11,054 nucleotides of DNA from Cellvibrio sp. Its GTDB lineage: Bacteria > Pseudomonadota > Gammaproteobacteria > Pseudomonadales > Cellvibrionaceae. The position numbers and the translations under genes are program-made. The stretch is taken from NCBI GenBank assembly GCA_016712405.1, contig JADJRD010000007.1, positions 1 to 11,054 of the forward strand, read 5' to 3'. Under the pieces are notes generated by a model. That model made no database searches and was not told the DNA's origin. It saw only the letters and a program-made list of their open reading frames with translations. Of the stretch, positions 1 through 6,650 are shown in pieces. The number at the start of each line of letters is the position of its first letter. Positions within the stretch are counted from its first letter, which is position 1.

Positions 1-955
1 TTGCACCGATGGTAAAACTGCCACGATTGTATGTGCATTCGATTGATGTGTCAGACCATGTAGATACCGGCTGTTCAGCCCAGTTTGTTGATGATGTGTA
101 AGTCGCATTATTAGTCATAACTACGTGACATAAAGAGCCGTCGGAATAAAGTTCATCTACATAATACTGTACGTTACGATTTGTTGCACCATCGAGGCCA
201 TTGATTACAGACATTATAAACTTGATTTCGTTTGGATTTGCTGTAGTCAAGAATGGTGTATTTGTGTAACGGATGTTTTCTATTCCATCGAGTTTTTGTC
301 TGATGATCGCGTTATTGCCGTTGACTGTACCAGCGTCTATTTCCCATTCAATAAAATGCCATGTATCTGAGGTGAATAAATCCATCCTGTCAGCCACTTC
401 GTTTGATCCTGAATATTCGTTTATTACTTCGTCAATGTAAGTAATACCCGAGAATGCGGAGGGTCTATCTGCCCCAGCTCCGCCCGTGTATTCAGCAGAG
501 AATCGGTTCGTTCCTGAGTACGGATCAGTTGCACCTGTGTTAAACCTTAGCAGCTTCCAAACACTTGATGATGTAATTGAACCCGTCCATCTCCACCAGC
601 ATGACATGCGAGCATAACGACTACGTGTTGCAAACTCTCGGTAAAGTTTGGGGAAATCCTGAGTCAAGTAATCGTGCGTTAAACTCTTAGTACCGGAGTG
701 ACTTAAACTCGTTGTGATTGATGTTGCACCAGTGCTGGAAACGCTTAGCTGGCCGATTGTTGAACCAACCAAACCAGTGGAGGAGGTCTCCCAGTCATCA
801 TAAGCGGGAACGCCAGTGGTTTTTGTACCAAATCCTGAGCCAGTTATGTTAAAAGTCGATCCCCCTCCGCCCCTATTCCCCAATGGGTAGAAAGAGTCAA
901 AAGTAGGTAATGTAGAGTTTGCGAGTAATACTGGAGCTTGGTTTGTTTGCGGCAT
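1..955 (-). CDS. Fibre/adhesin-like phage structural protein, C-terminus cut by window edge
   Basis: An open frame of 318 codons runs from the ATG at 955-953 to the window edge without a stop, so the C-terminus is missing. The start is supported by a GGGTGATG Shine-Dalgarno-like stretch just upstream. The product is rich in Ser, Thr, Gly, Asn and aromatic residues, has no membrane segment, and has the composition of a secreted or virion beta-sandwich protein; stretches such as WHFIEWEID and VQYYVDELYSDG resemble concanavalin/LamG-type jelly-roll strands. The first 24 residues (MPQTNQAPVLLANSTLP...) are nearly the same as those of the next gene upstream (1073-2126), after which the two diverge. 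A tail-fibre or host-recognition role is inferred from composition, paralogy and phage context; no family was recognised with certainty. Confidence 0.65.
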   Translation of the reverse strand, partial: MPQTNQAPVLLANSTLPTFDSFYPLGNRGGGGSTFNITGSGFGTKTTGVPAYDDWETSSTGLVGSTIGQLSVSSTGATSITTSLSHSGTKSLTHDYLTQDFPKLYREFATRSRYARMSCWWRWTGSITSSSVWKLLRFNTGATDPYSGTNRFSAEYTGGAGADRPSAFSGITYIDEVINEYSGSNEVADRMDLFTSDTWHFIEWEIDAGTVNGNNAIIRQKLDGIENIRYTNTPFLTTANPNEIKFIMSVINGLDGATNRNVQYYVDELYSDGSLCHVVMTNNATYTSSTNWAEQPVSTWSDTSIECTYNRGSFTIGA

Positions 956-1013
956 ACATCACCCATTAAATTTTATACATTATAACATAAAAAACCCCGC
1001 GACAAACTAATGC
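901..1013. repeat. 113-bp duplicated block, copy 1 (minus-strand start region of fibre gene)
   Basis: Aligns without gaps to 2072-2184 with about ten mismatches by eye. Read on the minus strand it holds a terminator-like T tract, a TATAAT box (plus 979-984), the GGTGATG ribosome site, the start codon and about 18 codons of the fibre-like gene. The right-hand terminator arm present in the other copy (GCGGGG) is missing here: the sequence past the homology reads cccatggg. The terminator is therefore broken in this copy while the putative promoter and RBS are intact. Confidence 0.8.
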
Positions 1014-1076
1014 CCATGGGTTTTGATTCGCCGTTGCGCTAAAATCGTAAGCGATTTGACCTACTGCTGTCGTCAT
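966..1076 (-). pseudogene. 36-codon ORF, probable truncated third fibre-type gene
   Basis: The ATG at 1076-1074 overlaps the TGA of the fibre-like gene at 1073 (ATGA overlap) and has a strong GGAGGAG ribosome site inside the end of that gene, so translation from here is likely. The peptide begins MTTAVGQIAYDFSATANQNP, which looks like the start of a normal protein. It then runs straight into the duplicated block (901-1013) and ends as a translation of the former terminator/promoter DNA (VFYVIMYKI, stop at 968-966). I infer that the copied block landed in, or replaced the rest of, a downstream gene, leaving this stump. A functional 36-residue peptide is possible but less likely. Confidence 0.45.
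979..984 (-). promoter_or_regulatory. Candidate -10 box (TATAAT), duplicated copy
   Basis: Minus-strand TATAAT in the copied block, about 24 bp upstream of the start codon at 955. It would allow the partial fibre-like gene to be transcribed independently. Same reservation: the -35 region is weak. Confidence 0.3.
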
Positions 1077-2126
1077 GCTAACTCCTCCGGCAAGGTGTTA
1101 CTGTGCCAAAATTGCGAGACATATAGGGAGGTCTGCACGTCATAACCAGAGTTTGAATACCCACTGAAATACCCCTGAGAAAGTTGGGTAGGCGTGACTG
1201 CCTCAACTGGCGCGCCTATATCCGCCTCGGTCTGCTCTAAAATTTTAGTGAATACACTAGCACCTGATTTTTTCTGATAGACACCGATAACACCATCACG
1301 CACCCCACGAGCAGATGACATTTTTACGTGGAAAATCAACTCCATCCACGCCCCAAAGTCTGCCGGCGTAATTAGGTCATTTGCAAAAATCTGGTCGCGA
1401 CCGTGCGCACCAGTGTTAGTGTACGCGCCAGCGGAGTATTGCTGGCCGAGAATTGAACCGCCGTCTCCGCTCGCTCTAAATTCCCACACAATTGTAGGAC
1501 CTGCACCTGAACTAGAATAGTCGTCAGCCCACTTGGTAAAGAGCTTGTTATTGTCGGCTTCGACATACCGACTTGTTGATGTTCTAGTCTGCGATCTTGT
1601 TGTATTTGTTATCGATCCCACCCAAGAGGAGTTTGAATAAGCGTTTTCTGCAAACAACAAAAACACAACACTCGTCGATTTTGAATGTATCGTTGCTGTT
1701 GATCCGTCCACCCCAATTATCGAATCACCGGAGACCCAGCTAGATATATCACCGGAAACCTCAACGACAGTGATTTGACGATGGAAAAAATTCGCGGGAA
1801 TGAATAGCCGTATTTTTTGCCAAGTTTCCGCAGCAGGTGGGTGAGTAAAACGAATCCTCAGAATTACTGGGATCATCTGTAGGTATTGTTGCATCATATG
1901 TGAATTGTAGTCCCTGCTCTGACTGCCCTGATGGAGTGCCTAACGCCTGAACACTTTGAAAACTGACACCAGATTTAACAGTTGTTGACGTGTCGCCAGA
2001 ATTGAAATTAAATTGCGCAAGCCATGTGCCACCACCAGCCGGTCTATCCCCAGCCGGATACGCTGAATCATAAGTCGGCAAAGTTGAGTTTGCGAGTAAT
2101 GCTGGAGTTTGGTTTGTTTGCGTCAT
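1073..2126 (-). CDS. Fibre/adhesin-like phage protein, frameshifted paralog
   Basis: The protein starts at the ATG at 2126-2124 (MTQTNQTPALLANSTLP...) behind a GGTGATG ribosome site. That frame stops after 121 codons, but the neighbouring frame continues the same protein from about residue 94 to the TGA at 1075-1073. Removing one T from the TTTT run (plus AAAA at 1847-1850) joins ...NSEDSF to THPPAAETW... and gives about 350 residues. The product is Ser/Thr/Gly rich with aromatic strands such as WMELIFHVKM and WEFRASGD, suggestive of a lectin-like or polysaccharide-binding beta-sandwich. It shares its N-terminal anchor-like segment with the gene at 1-955 but differs afterwards, as expected if a conserved N-terminus attaches variable receptor-binding domains. 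The fibre role is inferred. The indel may be a sequencing error. Confidence 0.65.
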
Positions 2127-2184
2127 ACATCACCCAATAAATTTTATACATTATAACACAAAAAACCCCGCAACAAACTAATGC
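2072..2184. repeat. 113-bp duplicated block, copy 2
   Basis: Partner of 901-1013. On the minus strand it holds the distal part of the intact terminator (2160-2184), a TATAAT box (plus 2150-2155), the RBS and the first codons of the second fibre-like gene. Copy 2 keeps a complete terminator next to it, so it is probably nearer to the ancestral arrangement. Confidence 0.8.
2150..2155 (-). promoter_or_regulatory. Candidate -10 box (TATAAT) for fibre gene
   Basis: A perfect TATAAT on the minus strand lies directly after the terminator T tract and about 25 bp before the start codon; the same element is at 979-984 in the other copy. No good -35 hexamer is seen at 16-18 bp (only TTGTT-like sequence), so a phage-modified or activator-dependent promoter is as likely as plain sigma70. 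Confidence 0.35.
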
Positions 2185-2191
2185 AGCGGGG
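2160..2191 (-). terminator. Rho-independent terminator of the leftward operon
   Basis: On the minus strand CCCCGC, a 14-nt loop and GCGGGG are followed by six T. It lies about 50 bp after the stop of the 102-residue membrane protein and separates the early/middle leftward operon from the fibre-like genes. Confidence 0.85.
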
Positions 2192-2197
2192 GGCTAA

Positions 2198-2235
2198 AGC
2201 CTTTCGGCTAGCAATGTGCCGGAATTTCAACCGGC
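2198..2235 (-). other. Two small hairpins in the 3' untranslated region
   Basis: Between the stop at 2243 and the terminator lie GCCGG(8-nt loop)CCGGC at 2218-2235 and AGCC-GAAA-GGCT at 2198-2209, the latter with a stable GNRA tetraloop on the minus strand. Together with the terminator they make a structured mRNA 3' end that could protect against 3' exonucleases. A role is inferred only. Confidence 0.5.
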
Positions 2236-2242
2236 TCGGAGT

Positions 2243-2551
2243 TTACGTTAGTTCAGCGATAAGCCAAACTGAAACTGGAATCATTATAACAGCGATTGCA
2301 ATCACAATCAGATTGAATCTACCGTTTTGTATGTCGCTATCGTATTCTTCGATCAATTCTATAGCGCGATCAAAACTTTCTATTTTTGCGGCTATTGGCT
2401 CGACTTGTTTAAGCGCGCCGTCAGCCTTTGCAAGCGACACAGAAAAGCTCCCGCCGTGGTCAACAACCTGATACGTCTGCCAGCCTTGCTTGATAAGGTA
2501 TGGGCTTTTTACGTCCAGTTTCCAAAACCAATCAGTTACTTTCTTGATCAT
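2243..2551 (-). CDS. Small C-terminal membrane-anchored protein
   Basis: 102 residues starting MIKKVTDWFWKLD. The start ATG overlaps the TGA of the preceding gene (ATGA) and has a GGTGATGA ribosome site in that gene's last codons. The N-terminal three quarters are soluble and mixed alpha/beta by composition, with a helical stretch around residues 45-72 (IAAKIESFDRAIELIEEY). Residues about 80-101 (FNLIVIAIAVIMIPVSVWLI) form one strong transmembrane helix followed by AELT, so the protein is probably tail-anchored with its bulk in the cytoplasm. It is the last gene of the leftward operon, just before the terminator. I do not recognise a family; a superinfection-exclusion or membrane-remodelling role would be a guess. 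Confidence 0.65.
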   Translation of the reverse strand: MIKKVTDWFWKLDVKSPYLIKQGWQTYQVVDHGGSFSVSLAKADGALKQVEPIAAKIESFDRAIELIEEYDSDIQNGRFNLIVIAIAVIMIPVSVWLIAELT

Positions 2552-2775
2552 TTTTCATCACCAATAATCATTTCGCCAAACGAATCACCGGATTGCTGCA
2601 AGTCCATTTTCAATCGCTGAACCTTAACTTCAGAATAAAATGATTCGTTGATTTGCCCAGCAACCTTAACAATCTCCCTTGCTTTTGTCGGATCGCAAGT
2701 TCCATTCCCAACGCTTACCATAATTGACGCTAAATAGCTTCTTAAATCGCCGGTTGTTTTAATTGATTTTGACAT
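2548..2775 (-). CDS. Conserved small phage protein of unknown function
   Basis: 75 residues, MSKSIKTTGDLRSYLAS..., start ATG at 2775-2773 with an AAGGT ribosome site about ten bases upstream. Hydrophilic and mostly helical by composition; motif KAREIVKVAGQINESFYSEVKV resembles the short proteins that accompany replication genes in many tailed phages. No catalytic motif, Cys pair or membrane segment. The stop overlaps the next start by four bases, so it is co-translated with the membrane protein downstream. Function not known. Confidence 0.65.
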   Translation of the reverse strand: MSKSIKTTGDLRSYLASIMVSVGNGTCDPTKAREIVKVAGQINESFYSEVKVQRLKMDLQQSGDSFGEMIIGDEK

Positions 2776-2802
2776 AGTTTATTTACCTTATTGATTAATG
2801 AT

Positions 2803-3261
2803 TTAATTTCTTTTTATTTCACACTCTTTTTTGTATAACTTCATACTATTTTTACTACACTTTACACACATCCATGAAAACGCTTCAATTTCATACATCC
2901 CACAACATTCGCACCTACAAAACAATTCTCCAGCATGCCAAAAAGACTTAAGTCCGCTATCTATTTTTTCTTGCCATAATCTAACCTCTTTTCTCCTTTC
3001 AGCATCATATTGATTTATCACAAACCCGTCTTTTATAAAAAGTTGCTCATTAAACAAGTGCGAAGGCATTAATGATCTAATGGTAGCATCTGGCCTTTTG
3101 CTATATTTATTGCACAGTCGCTCAATAAAACCGCGACAATCTGGCCACACAATAGTTTTATATTTAGATGCACGCTTCAATATCTCATAAACTATCTCAG
3201 ATGGCTTGTAGTAATGCAGCCTCCACCTGCGTCTCATCTTTGACTCAGGCCAATAAATCAT
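2803..3261 (-). CDS. Zinc-ribbon protein of unknown function
   Basis: 152 residues from the ATG at 3261-3259 (MIYWPESKMRRRWRLHYYK). I chose this start and not the upstream in-frame ATG at 3339 because it has a GGAGAG ribosome site and overlaps the TGA of the previous gene (ATGA). The N-terminal half is basic and aromatic; the C-terminal part (about residues 116-138) carries CRCECCG...WMCVKC, a four-Cys or more zinc ribbon. The fold suggests nucleic-acid or protein binding, but no catalytic motif is visible. It might be a transcription or recombination accessory factor; this is inference from the ribbon and the basic N-terminus. Confidence 0.65.
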   Translation of the reverse strand: MIYWPESKMRRRWRLHYYKPSEIVYEILKRASKYKTIVWPDCRGFIERLCNKYSKRPDATIRSLMPSHLFNEQLFIKDGFVINQYDAERRKEVRLWQEKIDSGLKSFWHAGELFCRCECCGMYEIEAFSWMCVKCSKNSMKLYKKECEIKRN

Positions 3262-3443
3262 TTTTTCTCTCCGAATTTGTCTTCTAATCTGATGCCGATA
3301 CTCACACCAAAGATCGCAAGCGCCAAGGTAGCAATGCAAACACCAGCCAAGTACACATTTGACTGCGGAACCTTGAACGATGCTATTACGATTATCGCCA
3401 TGAATACAAACATCAAAACAATCTCACAATACATTCTTTTCAT
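3258..3443 (-). CDS. Small two-helix membrane protein
   Basis: 61 residues from the ATG at 3443-3441 (MKRMYCEIVLMFVF...). An AGGAG ribosome site six bases upstream fixes this start; the longer reading from 3482 has none. Two hydrophobic segments, about residues 7-23 (EIVLMFVFMAIIVIAS) and 30-50 (VYLAGVCIATLALAIFGVSI), are separated by a short polar turn; the charged tail (RLEDKFGEKK) implies a hairpin with a cytoplasmic C-terminus. A holin-like or exclusion protein is conceivable but there are no lysis genes nearby. First gene after a 165-bp non-coding gap, so it may have its own promoter. Confidence 0.6.
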   Translation of the reverse strand: MKRMYCEIVLMFVFMAIIVIASFKVPQSNVYLAGVCIATLALAIFGVSIGIRLEDKFGEKK

Positions 3444-3607
3444 TTTGACTCCTATTTTTAATTGATTAGGTGCTGGCTTCACACATCCGCCGCCAGCTAG
3501 CTAGTGCTCATGCAACTAGTATCACCCATCGGGAACCCCCAATAAGTGCGCACTTCACACCTTGCACAGCTTAGCAACGGTCAATATTGGGTGCAAATGG
3601 TTTAGTG
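3444..3607. promoter_or_regulatory. Non-coding gap with palindromes, candidate operator/promoter region
   Basis: This gap in a very compact operon holds a perfect 12-bp palindrome AAGTGCGCACTT (3544-3555). The 9-bp GCTTAGCAA at 3569-3577 recurs inverted as TTGCTAAGC at 3615-3623 inside the end of the neighbouring gene. A CTGGC/GCCAG hairpin lies near 3475-3500. No convincing -35/-10 pair was found on the minus strand. It may contain a regulated promoter for the 61-residue membrane protein or be an RNA element. Confidence 0.4.
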
Positions 3608-3850
3608 TTAAGAATTGCTAAGCCTCGCAAATCTGTATTTATTAACCGCGTTTCTTTCCAAAATCCCGTCTCTCTCAAGCCTTGCAAGCCTTTCGGTTAT
3701 TGCGTTTACGTTTACGCAAAAATGATTTGCTATGTTTAAGTGTGGCGGAAGCTGGTCGTTATTGTTTAGAAATTCGACCATAAAACCGATCAATTCATCA
3801 TCGGTGAGCTTTCGCTTTATGTTGTAGTCTTGTCTTTTTAGTTTGCCCAT
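3608..3850 (-). CDS. Winged-helix DNA-binding protein, putative regulator
   Basis: 80 residues from the ATG at 3850-3848 (MGKLKRQDYNIKRKL...), with a GGAG ribosome site seven bases upstream; the longer reading starts at a TTG that lies inside this site. Residues about 15-65 have the pattern of a winged helix-turn-helix: TDDELIGFMVEFLNNN, a helix with PPHLNIANHF, then a recognition helix VNVNAITERLARLERDGIL and a wing ERNAVNKYRFA. This is the layout of MarR/GntR-type or replication-initiator-like domains. It could be a transcription regulator of the leftward operon or a helicase loader-type accessory; the compact size favours a regulator. Confidence 0.6.
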   Translation of the reverse strand: MGKLKRQDYNIKRKLTDDELIGFMVEFLNNNDQLPPHLNIANHFCVNVNAITERLARLERDGILERNAVNKYRFARLSNS

Positions 3851-3865
3851 GATTTTCTCCAATTA

Positions 3866-4039
3866 TTAATCATTTTTAAGAATCTTATGTATCATTCTGA
3901 AGTGAAACTCCATTTTCTGCCCATACTCTAATGCCTCTTTTCCAGCCTCAAGCTTCTGATCCTTTGTCATTTCAAGCCATTGCCCAGAGTCTTTTAACGC
4001 ATCAATGTAACCTGAAATAAACTGCTCTAAATCAAACAT
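3866..4039 (-). CDS. Small helical protein, overlaps helicase gene
   Basis: 57 residues, MFDLEQFISGYIDALKDSG... ending KILKND. The start ATG at 4039-4037 overlaps the end of the helicase gene by eight bases (AATGTTTGATT) and uses the GGAGATG within the last helicase codons as ribosome site, so the two are translationally coupled. Entirely helical and acidic/amphipathic by composition, with no Cys and no membrane segment. Not recognised; location suggests a helicase partner or simply an operon passenger. Confidence 0.6.
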   Translation of the reverse strand: MFDLEQFISGYIDALKDSGQWLEMTKDQKLEAGKEALEYGQKMEFHFRMIHKILKND

Positions 4040-5522
4040 TGAACATCTCCATCAGCTTGCCAACAGTTTCTTTTGCGACCGATTCGTTTTTCTTTTTGGC
4101 GTGTGCATACTTGATGTTTAGATGTTTTATGTAGCCGTCAACTTTTGACGATACTGCCGCTATTTCATTTGCGCCAATAGGCCATGAGCCAAACTTTTCT
4201 TTGTATTTATGCTTTGCCCAGCCTGCAGAATAACCTTTGTTTTTAGCGTGATGAATAAGTCCTGAATAGAATTCTTGATCGACTACTTGAACCTCTTTCA
4301 ACTCCCCCTTGACTTGCTCCAAATCTTTTTTCTTTCTTTTTATTTCATGTCCGCAAACTAAACATTTGCCAGCTGCCATAATTGCACTACAGCACTCACA
4401 AACAACCGGATTTGATTCCTTTTTATCTTTAGTTAGTGAAGCTTCGGAATATTCTTTTGTGCCGTCATGCAGCGAATCTGGAACTATATCTTCTGCGAAC
4501 CCATGCCTACAAACATTAGAGCTATGATCCAAGTAAATAGCATATTCCTTTCCGCCAAAGGTGCGCATTTCGCGACCAACTCTTTGCACATACCTGATGA
4601 TAGATTTTGTCGGATAGCAGTCAATAATGCACCGAGTAGAAGGAGAGTCATAGCCAGTGTTTAGCAGTGAAGAACAGGACAGAATTTTAAATTCGCCAGC
4701 GTCATGCCTTGCGTAAATATCCTTTCTGATTTCTGGCTCTGTGTAGGCGTCTACGTGCATTGCTTTTACGCCAGCATAATTAAACGCTTCCGCCAATCCG
4801 CGTGAGTGGCTTATGGATGGACAGAATGCGATAGTCTGCGAATCCTCACCAAGCTTTAGCCATGTTTCGACAGCATCGCCAATTAGCTTTGGTTTTTCCA
4901 TTGCAAGAGACAATTGATCTGGATCATAGTCAGCAATTCCGTTTTTATCTCGTTTGATTTTTATTGTCTCAAGGTCTGGCTGCTCGCCTGCGTAATACTT
5001 AACAGGGCACAGATAGCCTTTTTCTAAAAGCTCTCTGGTTGTGATCGGAACTATTAACTTACTGTAATATTTCCCAAGTCCTTTTGAGTATGGTGTTGCA
5101 CTAAGGCCGATGAATGGAACGTTATTGTAAAGCTCCATCATTTTGGTTAGGCTTTCATAGTGCGTATGGGCTTCATCAACAATGGCAAAATCAAATTCAA
5201 GCATCATTTTCCGTCTTGCCAGGGTTTGAATGCTGGCAATCTGTATTGGCGCGCTTGGATTTGTCTTCTCGTGAATACCTTGTATCACTCCACAATTAAG
5301 CCCTGCCTGTTCGAATTTTTGAACAGTTTGCTCAATAAGTTGAATCCTGTCACAGATGAAAACGCCACGCTTACCCTTATTGTTTGCCTCAATCATCATG
5401 TGCGCAGCGACAATAGTTTTACCGAAAGACACATTAGCGCCCAACATGATTCGCTTGTGACCTTCTCGCATCGCCTGCCTGATACTGTCTACCGCTTCGA
5501 TCTGGTGTGGTCTTAGCTCCAT
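4032..5522 (-). CDS. SF2 DEAD/DEAH-box helicase with C-terminal zinc finger
   Basis: 496 residues. Superfamily 2 helicase motifs appear in order: an N-terminal Q-like RPHQIEAV, motif I GANVSFGKT (residues 28-36, Lys35), motif II DEAH (116-119), motif III SATP (141-144), motif V SSLLNTGYDSP (284-293) and motif VI QRVGREMR (313-320). After the two RecA-like lobes come CECC (375-378) and CLVC (387-390), a zinc ribbon, then a basic tail with GYSAGWAKHKYKEKFGSWP (about 430-448), often seen at the end of phage helicases of this type. The family unwinds or remodels DNA in phage replication and recombination (RadD/UvsW-like architecture). Its start shares one base with the stop of the HNH gene (TAATG) and GAGG lies eight bases upstream. 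All motifs are intact. Confidence 0.92.
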   Translation of the reverse strand: MELRPHQIEAVDSIRQAMREGHKRIMLGANVSFGKTIVAAHMMIEANNKGKRGVFICDRIQLIEQTVQKFEQAGLNCGVIQGIHEKTNPSAPIQIASIQTLARRKMMLEFDFAIVDEAHTHYESLTKMMELYNNVPFIGLSATPYSKGLGKYYSKLIVPITTRELLEKGYLCPVKYYAGEQPDLETIKIKRDKNGIADYDPDQLSLAMEKPKLIGDAVETWLKLGEDSQTIAFCPSISHSRGLAEAFNYAGVKAMHVDAYTEPEIRKDIYARHDAGEFKILSCSSLLNTGYDSPSTRCIIDCYPTKSIIRYVQRVGREMRTFGGKEYAIYLDHSSNVCRHGFAEDIVPDSLHDGTKEYSEASLTKDKKESNPVVCECCSAIMAAGKCLVCGHEIKRKKKDLEQVKGELKEVQVVDQEFYSGLIHHAKNKGYSAGWAKHKYKEKFGSWPIGANEIAAVSSKVDGYIKHLNIKYAHAKKKNESVAKETVGKLMEMFNV

Positions 5523-6142
5523 TAGATTAACCTCATAGCATCTAAAACAATATTAATTTCGTCCAAATCTGGTCGCCAGTCAGTGTCATATCGATTGCTT
5601 TTCCCTTTATTGCAGTCCTCACATAAAAGCTGGAGATTGGTTATTTCCAGCGATAATTCAGGATGCTTTGACCTTGGTTTTATGTGATCAACATGAATAA
5701 CAATATTGTGCATTCTTGGGCTTCTTCCGCACATCATGCACTTGCATTCATACTTTTCAAGAACCCTAACCCTGATCGCCCTCCACTCATCACTTAAATA
5801 AAAATTAGCGTTATCTAATTTGGTAACAAGCTTTCTTTTTGCTTTTTTACCAGTCTTTGGTTTTAGCTTTTTTATCACTGGAATATCGATAGCTTTTGGC
5901 TTCCATTCCCATCCATCACTTTTTGACATTGCATTTATTGGCTTTTTGGGTTGCCCCTGCTTTACCTTGCTACTCCTTAGCTTAATAAACTCGCTCCAGA
6001 ATAAATCAGATACATTCAAACCAACAAGAGACTTTAACCATGCTGGCTTACCCGTGTAATCTTGAGCAAACTTTATCTGTGCCGAGCTATAACCGCCTTT
6101 CTTTGTTCTTGCGGACTTAAGTAGCTCTTCATTCACTATCAT
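5522..6142 (-). CDS. HNH endonuclease
   Basis: 206 residues from the ATG at 6142-6140 (MIVNEELLKSARTKK); GAGG six bases upstream favours this over the ATG at 6154, which would overlap that ribosome site. The C-terminal 85 residues form an HNH nuclease. Counted from the ATG at 6154 these are zinc pair CMMC (139-142), catalytic HVDH (154-157), Asn173 in TNLQLLCEDCN, zinc pair C178/C181 and Asn182. WRAIRVRVLEKY before the first CxxC is typical of the family. The N-terminal half (GYSSAQIKFA...GKPAWLKSLVG) is basic and probably binds DNA. It lies just upstream of the helicase in the same operon, so a role in phage DNA processing or host DNA attack is more likely than free-standing homing, though homing cannot be excluded. 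Confidence 0.88.
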   Translation of the reverse strand: MIVNEELLKSARTKKGGYSSAQIKFAQDYTGKPAWLKSLVGLNVSDLFWSEFIKLRSSKVKQGQPKKPINAMSKSDGWEWKPKAIDIPVIKKLKPKTGKKAKRKLVTKLDNANFYLSDEWRAIRVRVLEKYECKCMMCGRSPRMHNIVIHVDHIKPRSKHPELSLEITNLQLLCEDCNKGKSNRYDTDWRPDLDEINIVLDAMRLI

Positions 6143-6154
6143 ATCTAGCCTCAT

Positions 6155-6297
6155 TTACTTTGGTGAACTTAGCTGATCTGCAAACAAGCCCCTACCCAAA
6201 TAATCGAGTATAAGGCCATTTACTTCGGAGCCACTTGAGCCTCCTCAGCCAGCAGAACTATTTATGGTTGTCTGCTGTTGGCATTCTTGCGATCCAT
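6155..6297 (-). pseudogene. Small gene with disrupted reading frame upstream of HNH gene
   Basis: A very strong ribosome site (GGAGGGTGA) precedes the ATG at 6297-6295, but this frame stops after 11 codons (MDRKNANSRQP). In another frame the stretch just before the HNH gene reads as a coherent C-terminus: GGSSGSEVNGLILDYLG then RGLFADQLSSPK, stop at 6157-6155, three bases before the HNH ATG at 6154. A single indel plus one altered stop (TGA within SAG*GGSS) would join them into about 45 residues. I infer one small gene damaged by sequence errors or decay; two unrelated peptides are the alternative. Confidence 0.4.
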
Positions 6298-6322
6298 AAA
6301 ATCACCCTCCCATCTTCATGCT

Positions 6323-6427
6323 TTAAGCCAGATTGCGGCGTGGGATCTTCATACCGCGATAAAATGTTGGCCGGTGAGGTTTGCCCCTCTCGACATTGCC
6401 AGTGTGACAACTCAGACAGGGCGCCAT
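6323..6427 (-). CDS. 34-residue basic Cys-containing peptide
   Basis: MAPCLSCHTGNVERGKP... ends IPRRNLA. It is preferred over the overlapping 65-codon frame (6258-6455) because GGAG lies four bases before this ATG (TTGGAGAGAAATG), while the longer frame starts at a weak alternative codon with no ribosome site. One CxxC and many Arg/Lys/His residues suggest a nucleic-acid-binding or zinc-binding micro-protein. It is the first start codon downstream of the structured RNA region, so it could be the gene which that leader controls. Family unknown. Confidence 0.45.
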   Translation of the reverse strand: MAPCLSCHTGNVERGKPHRPTFYRGMKIPRRNLA

Positions 6428-6476
6428 TTCTCTCCAACAAGTAAATCACGAACAAACTAGGGCTATGGGATAAAAT

Positions 6477-6617
6477 AGGTAGGGATTTAGTCTACCTGTA
6501 GCATTTGTTTATCCGCCTTTTTATCGTTGTTTGGTCAACGCCTCTCGGATGCGGCAACCCACGCTACAGGTGAGAGGGGAAGGGCTTTCGATAGCTCAAG
6601 ACGAGTACCTAGCCGCC
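6477..6617 (-). ncRNA. Structured leader RNA / attenuator candidate
   Basis: Transcription from the promoter at 6623-6650 would start near 6617. The RNA then has CCTCTC (6577-6572), ACCTGTAGC (6571-6563), GAGAGG (6546-6541), a CGTTG-6nt-CAACG hairpin (6540-6525), GCTACAGGT (6502-6494) and a final hairpin AGGTAG-9nt-CTACCT (6497-6477) followed by the U-rich ATTTTAT. The 9-bp pair ACCTGTAGC/GCTACAGGT interleaves with the 6-bp pair CCTCTC/GAGAGG (pseudoknot topology), and its second strand overlaps the final hairpin, so the two states exclude each other. That is the logic of antiterminator versus terminator. No known riboswitch class was recognised and there is no supported ORF in the stretch. 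Confidence 0.5.
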
Positions 6618-6622
6618 CTTGC

Positions 6623-6650
6623 ATTATAGCCAAGATAATTAAGATTGCAA
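6623..6650 (-). promoter_or_regulatory. Strong sigma70-type promoter
   Basis: On the minus strand TTGCAA (6650-6645), a 16-bp spacer and a perfect TATAAT (6628-6623); predicted start near 6617 at a run of G. It overlaps the end of the 48-residue gene and points at the structured non-coding stretch, so it would make a separate transcript covering the leader, the HNH gene and the helicase. Confidence 0.65.

Noticed and set aside
1372..1566. 64-codon minus-strand ORF inside the second fibre-like gene
   Set aside because: Alternative frame inside a longer, compositionally convincing structural gene; no ribosome site.
6258..6455. 65-codon minus-strand ORF
   Set aside because: It starts without a ribosome site and overlaps, in another frame, a 34-codon ORF whose GGAG site is well placed. 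Its amino-acid string shows no recognisable fold.
6500..6617. tRNA, tmRNA or RNase P RNA
   Set aside because: No T-loop GGTTCGA-type sequence, no acceptor stem with CCA and none of the conserved cores was found in the folded region.
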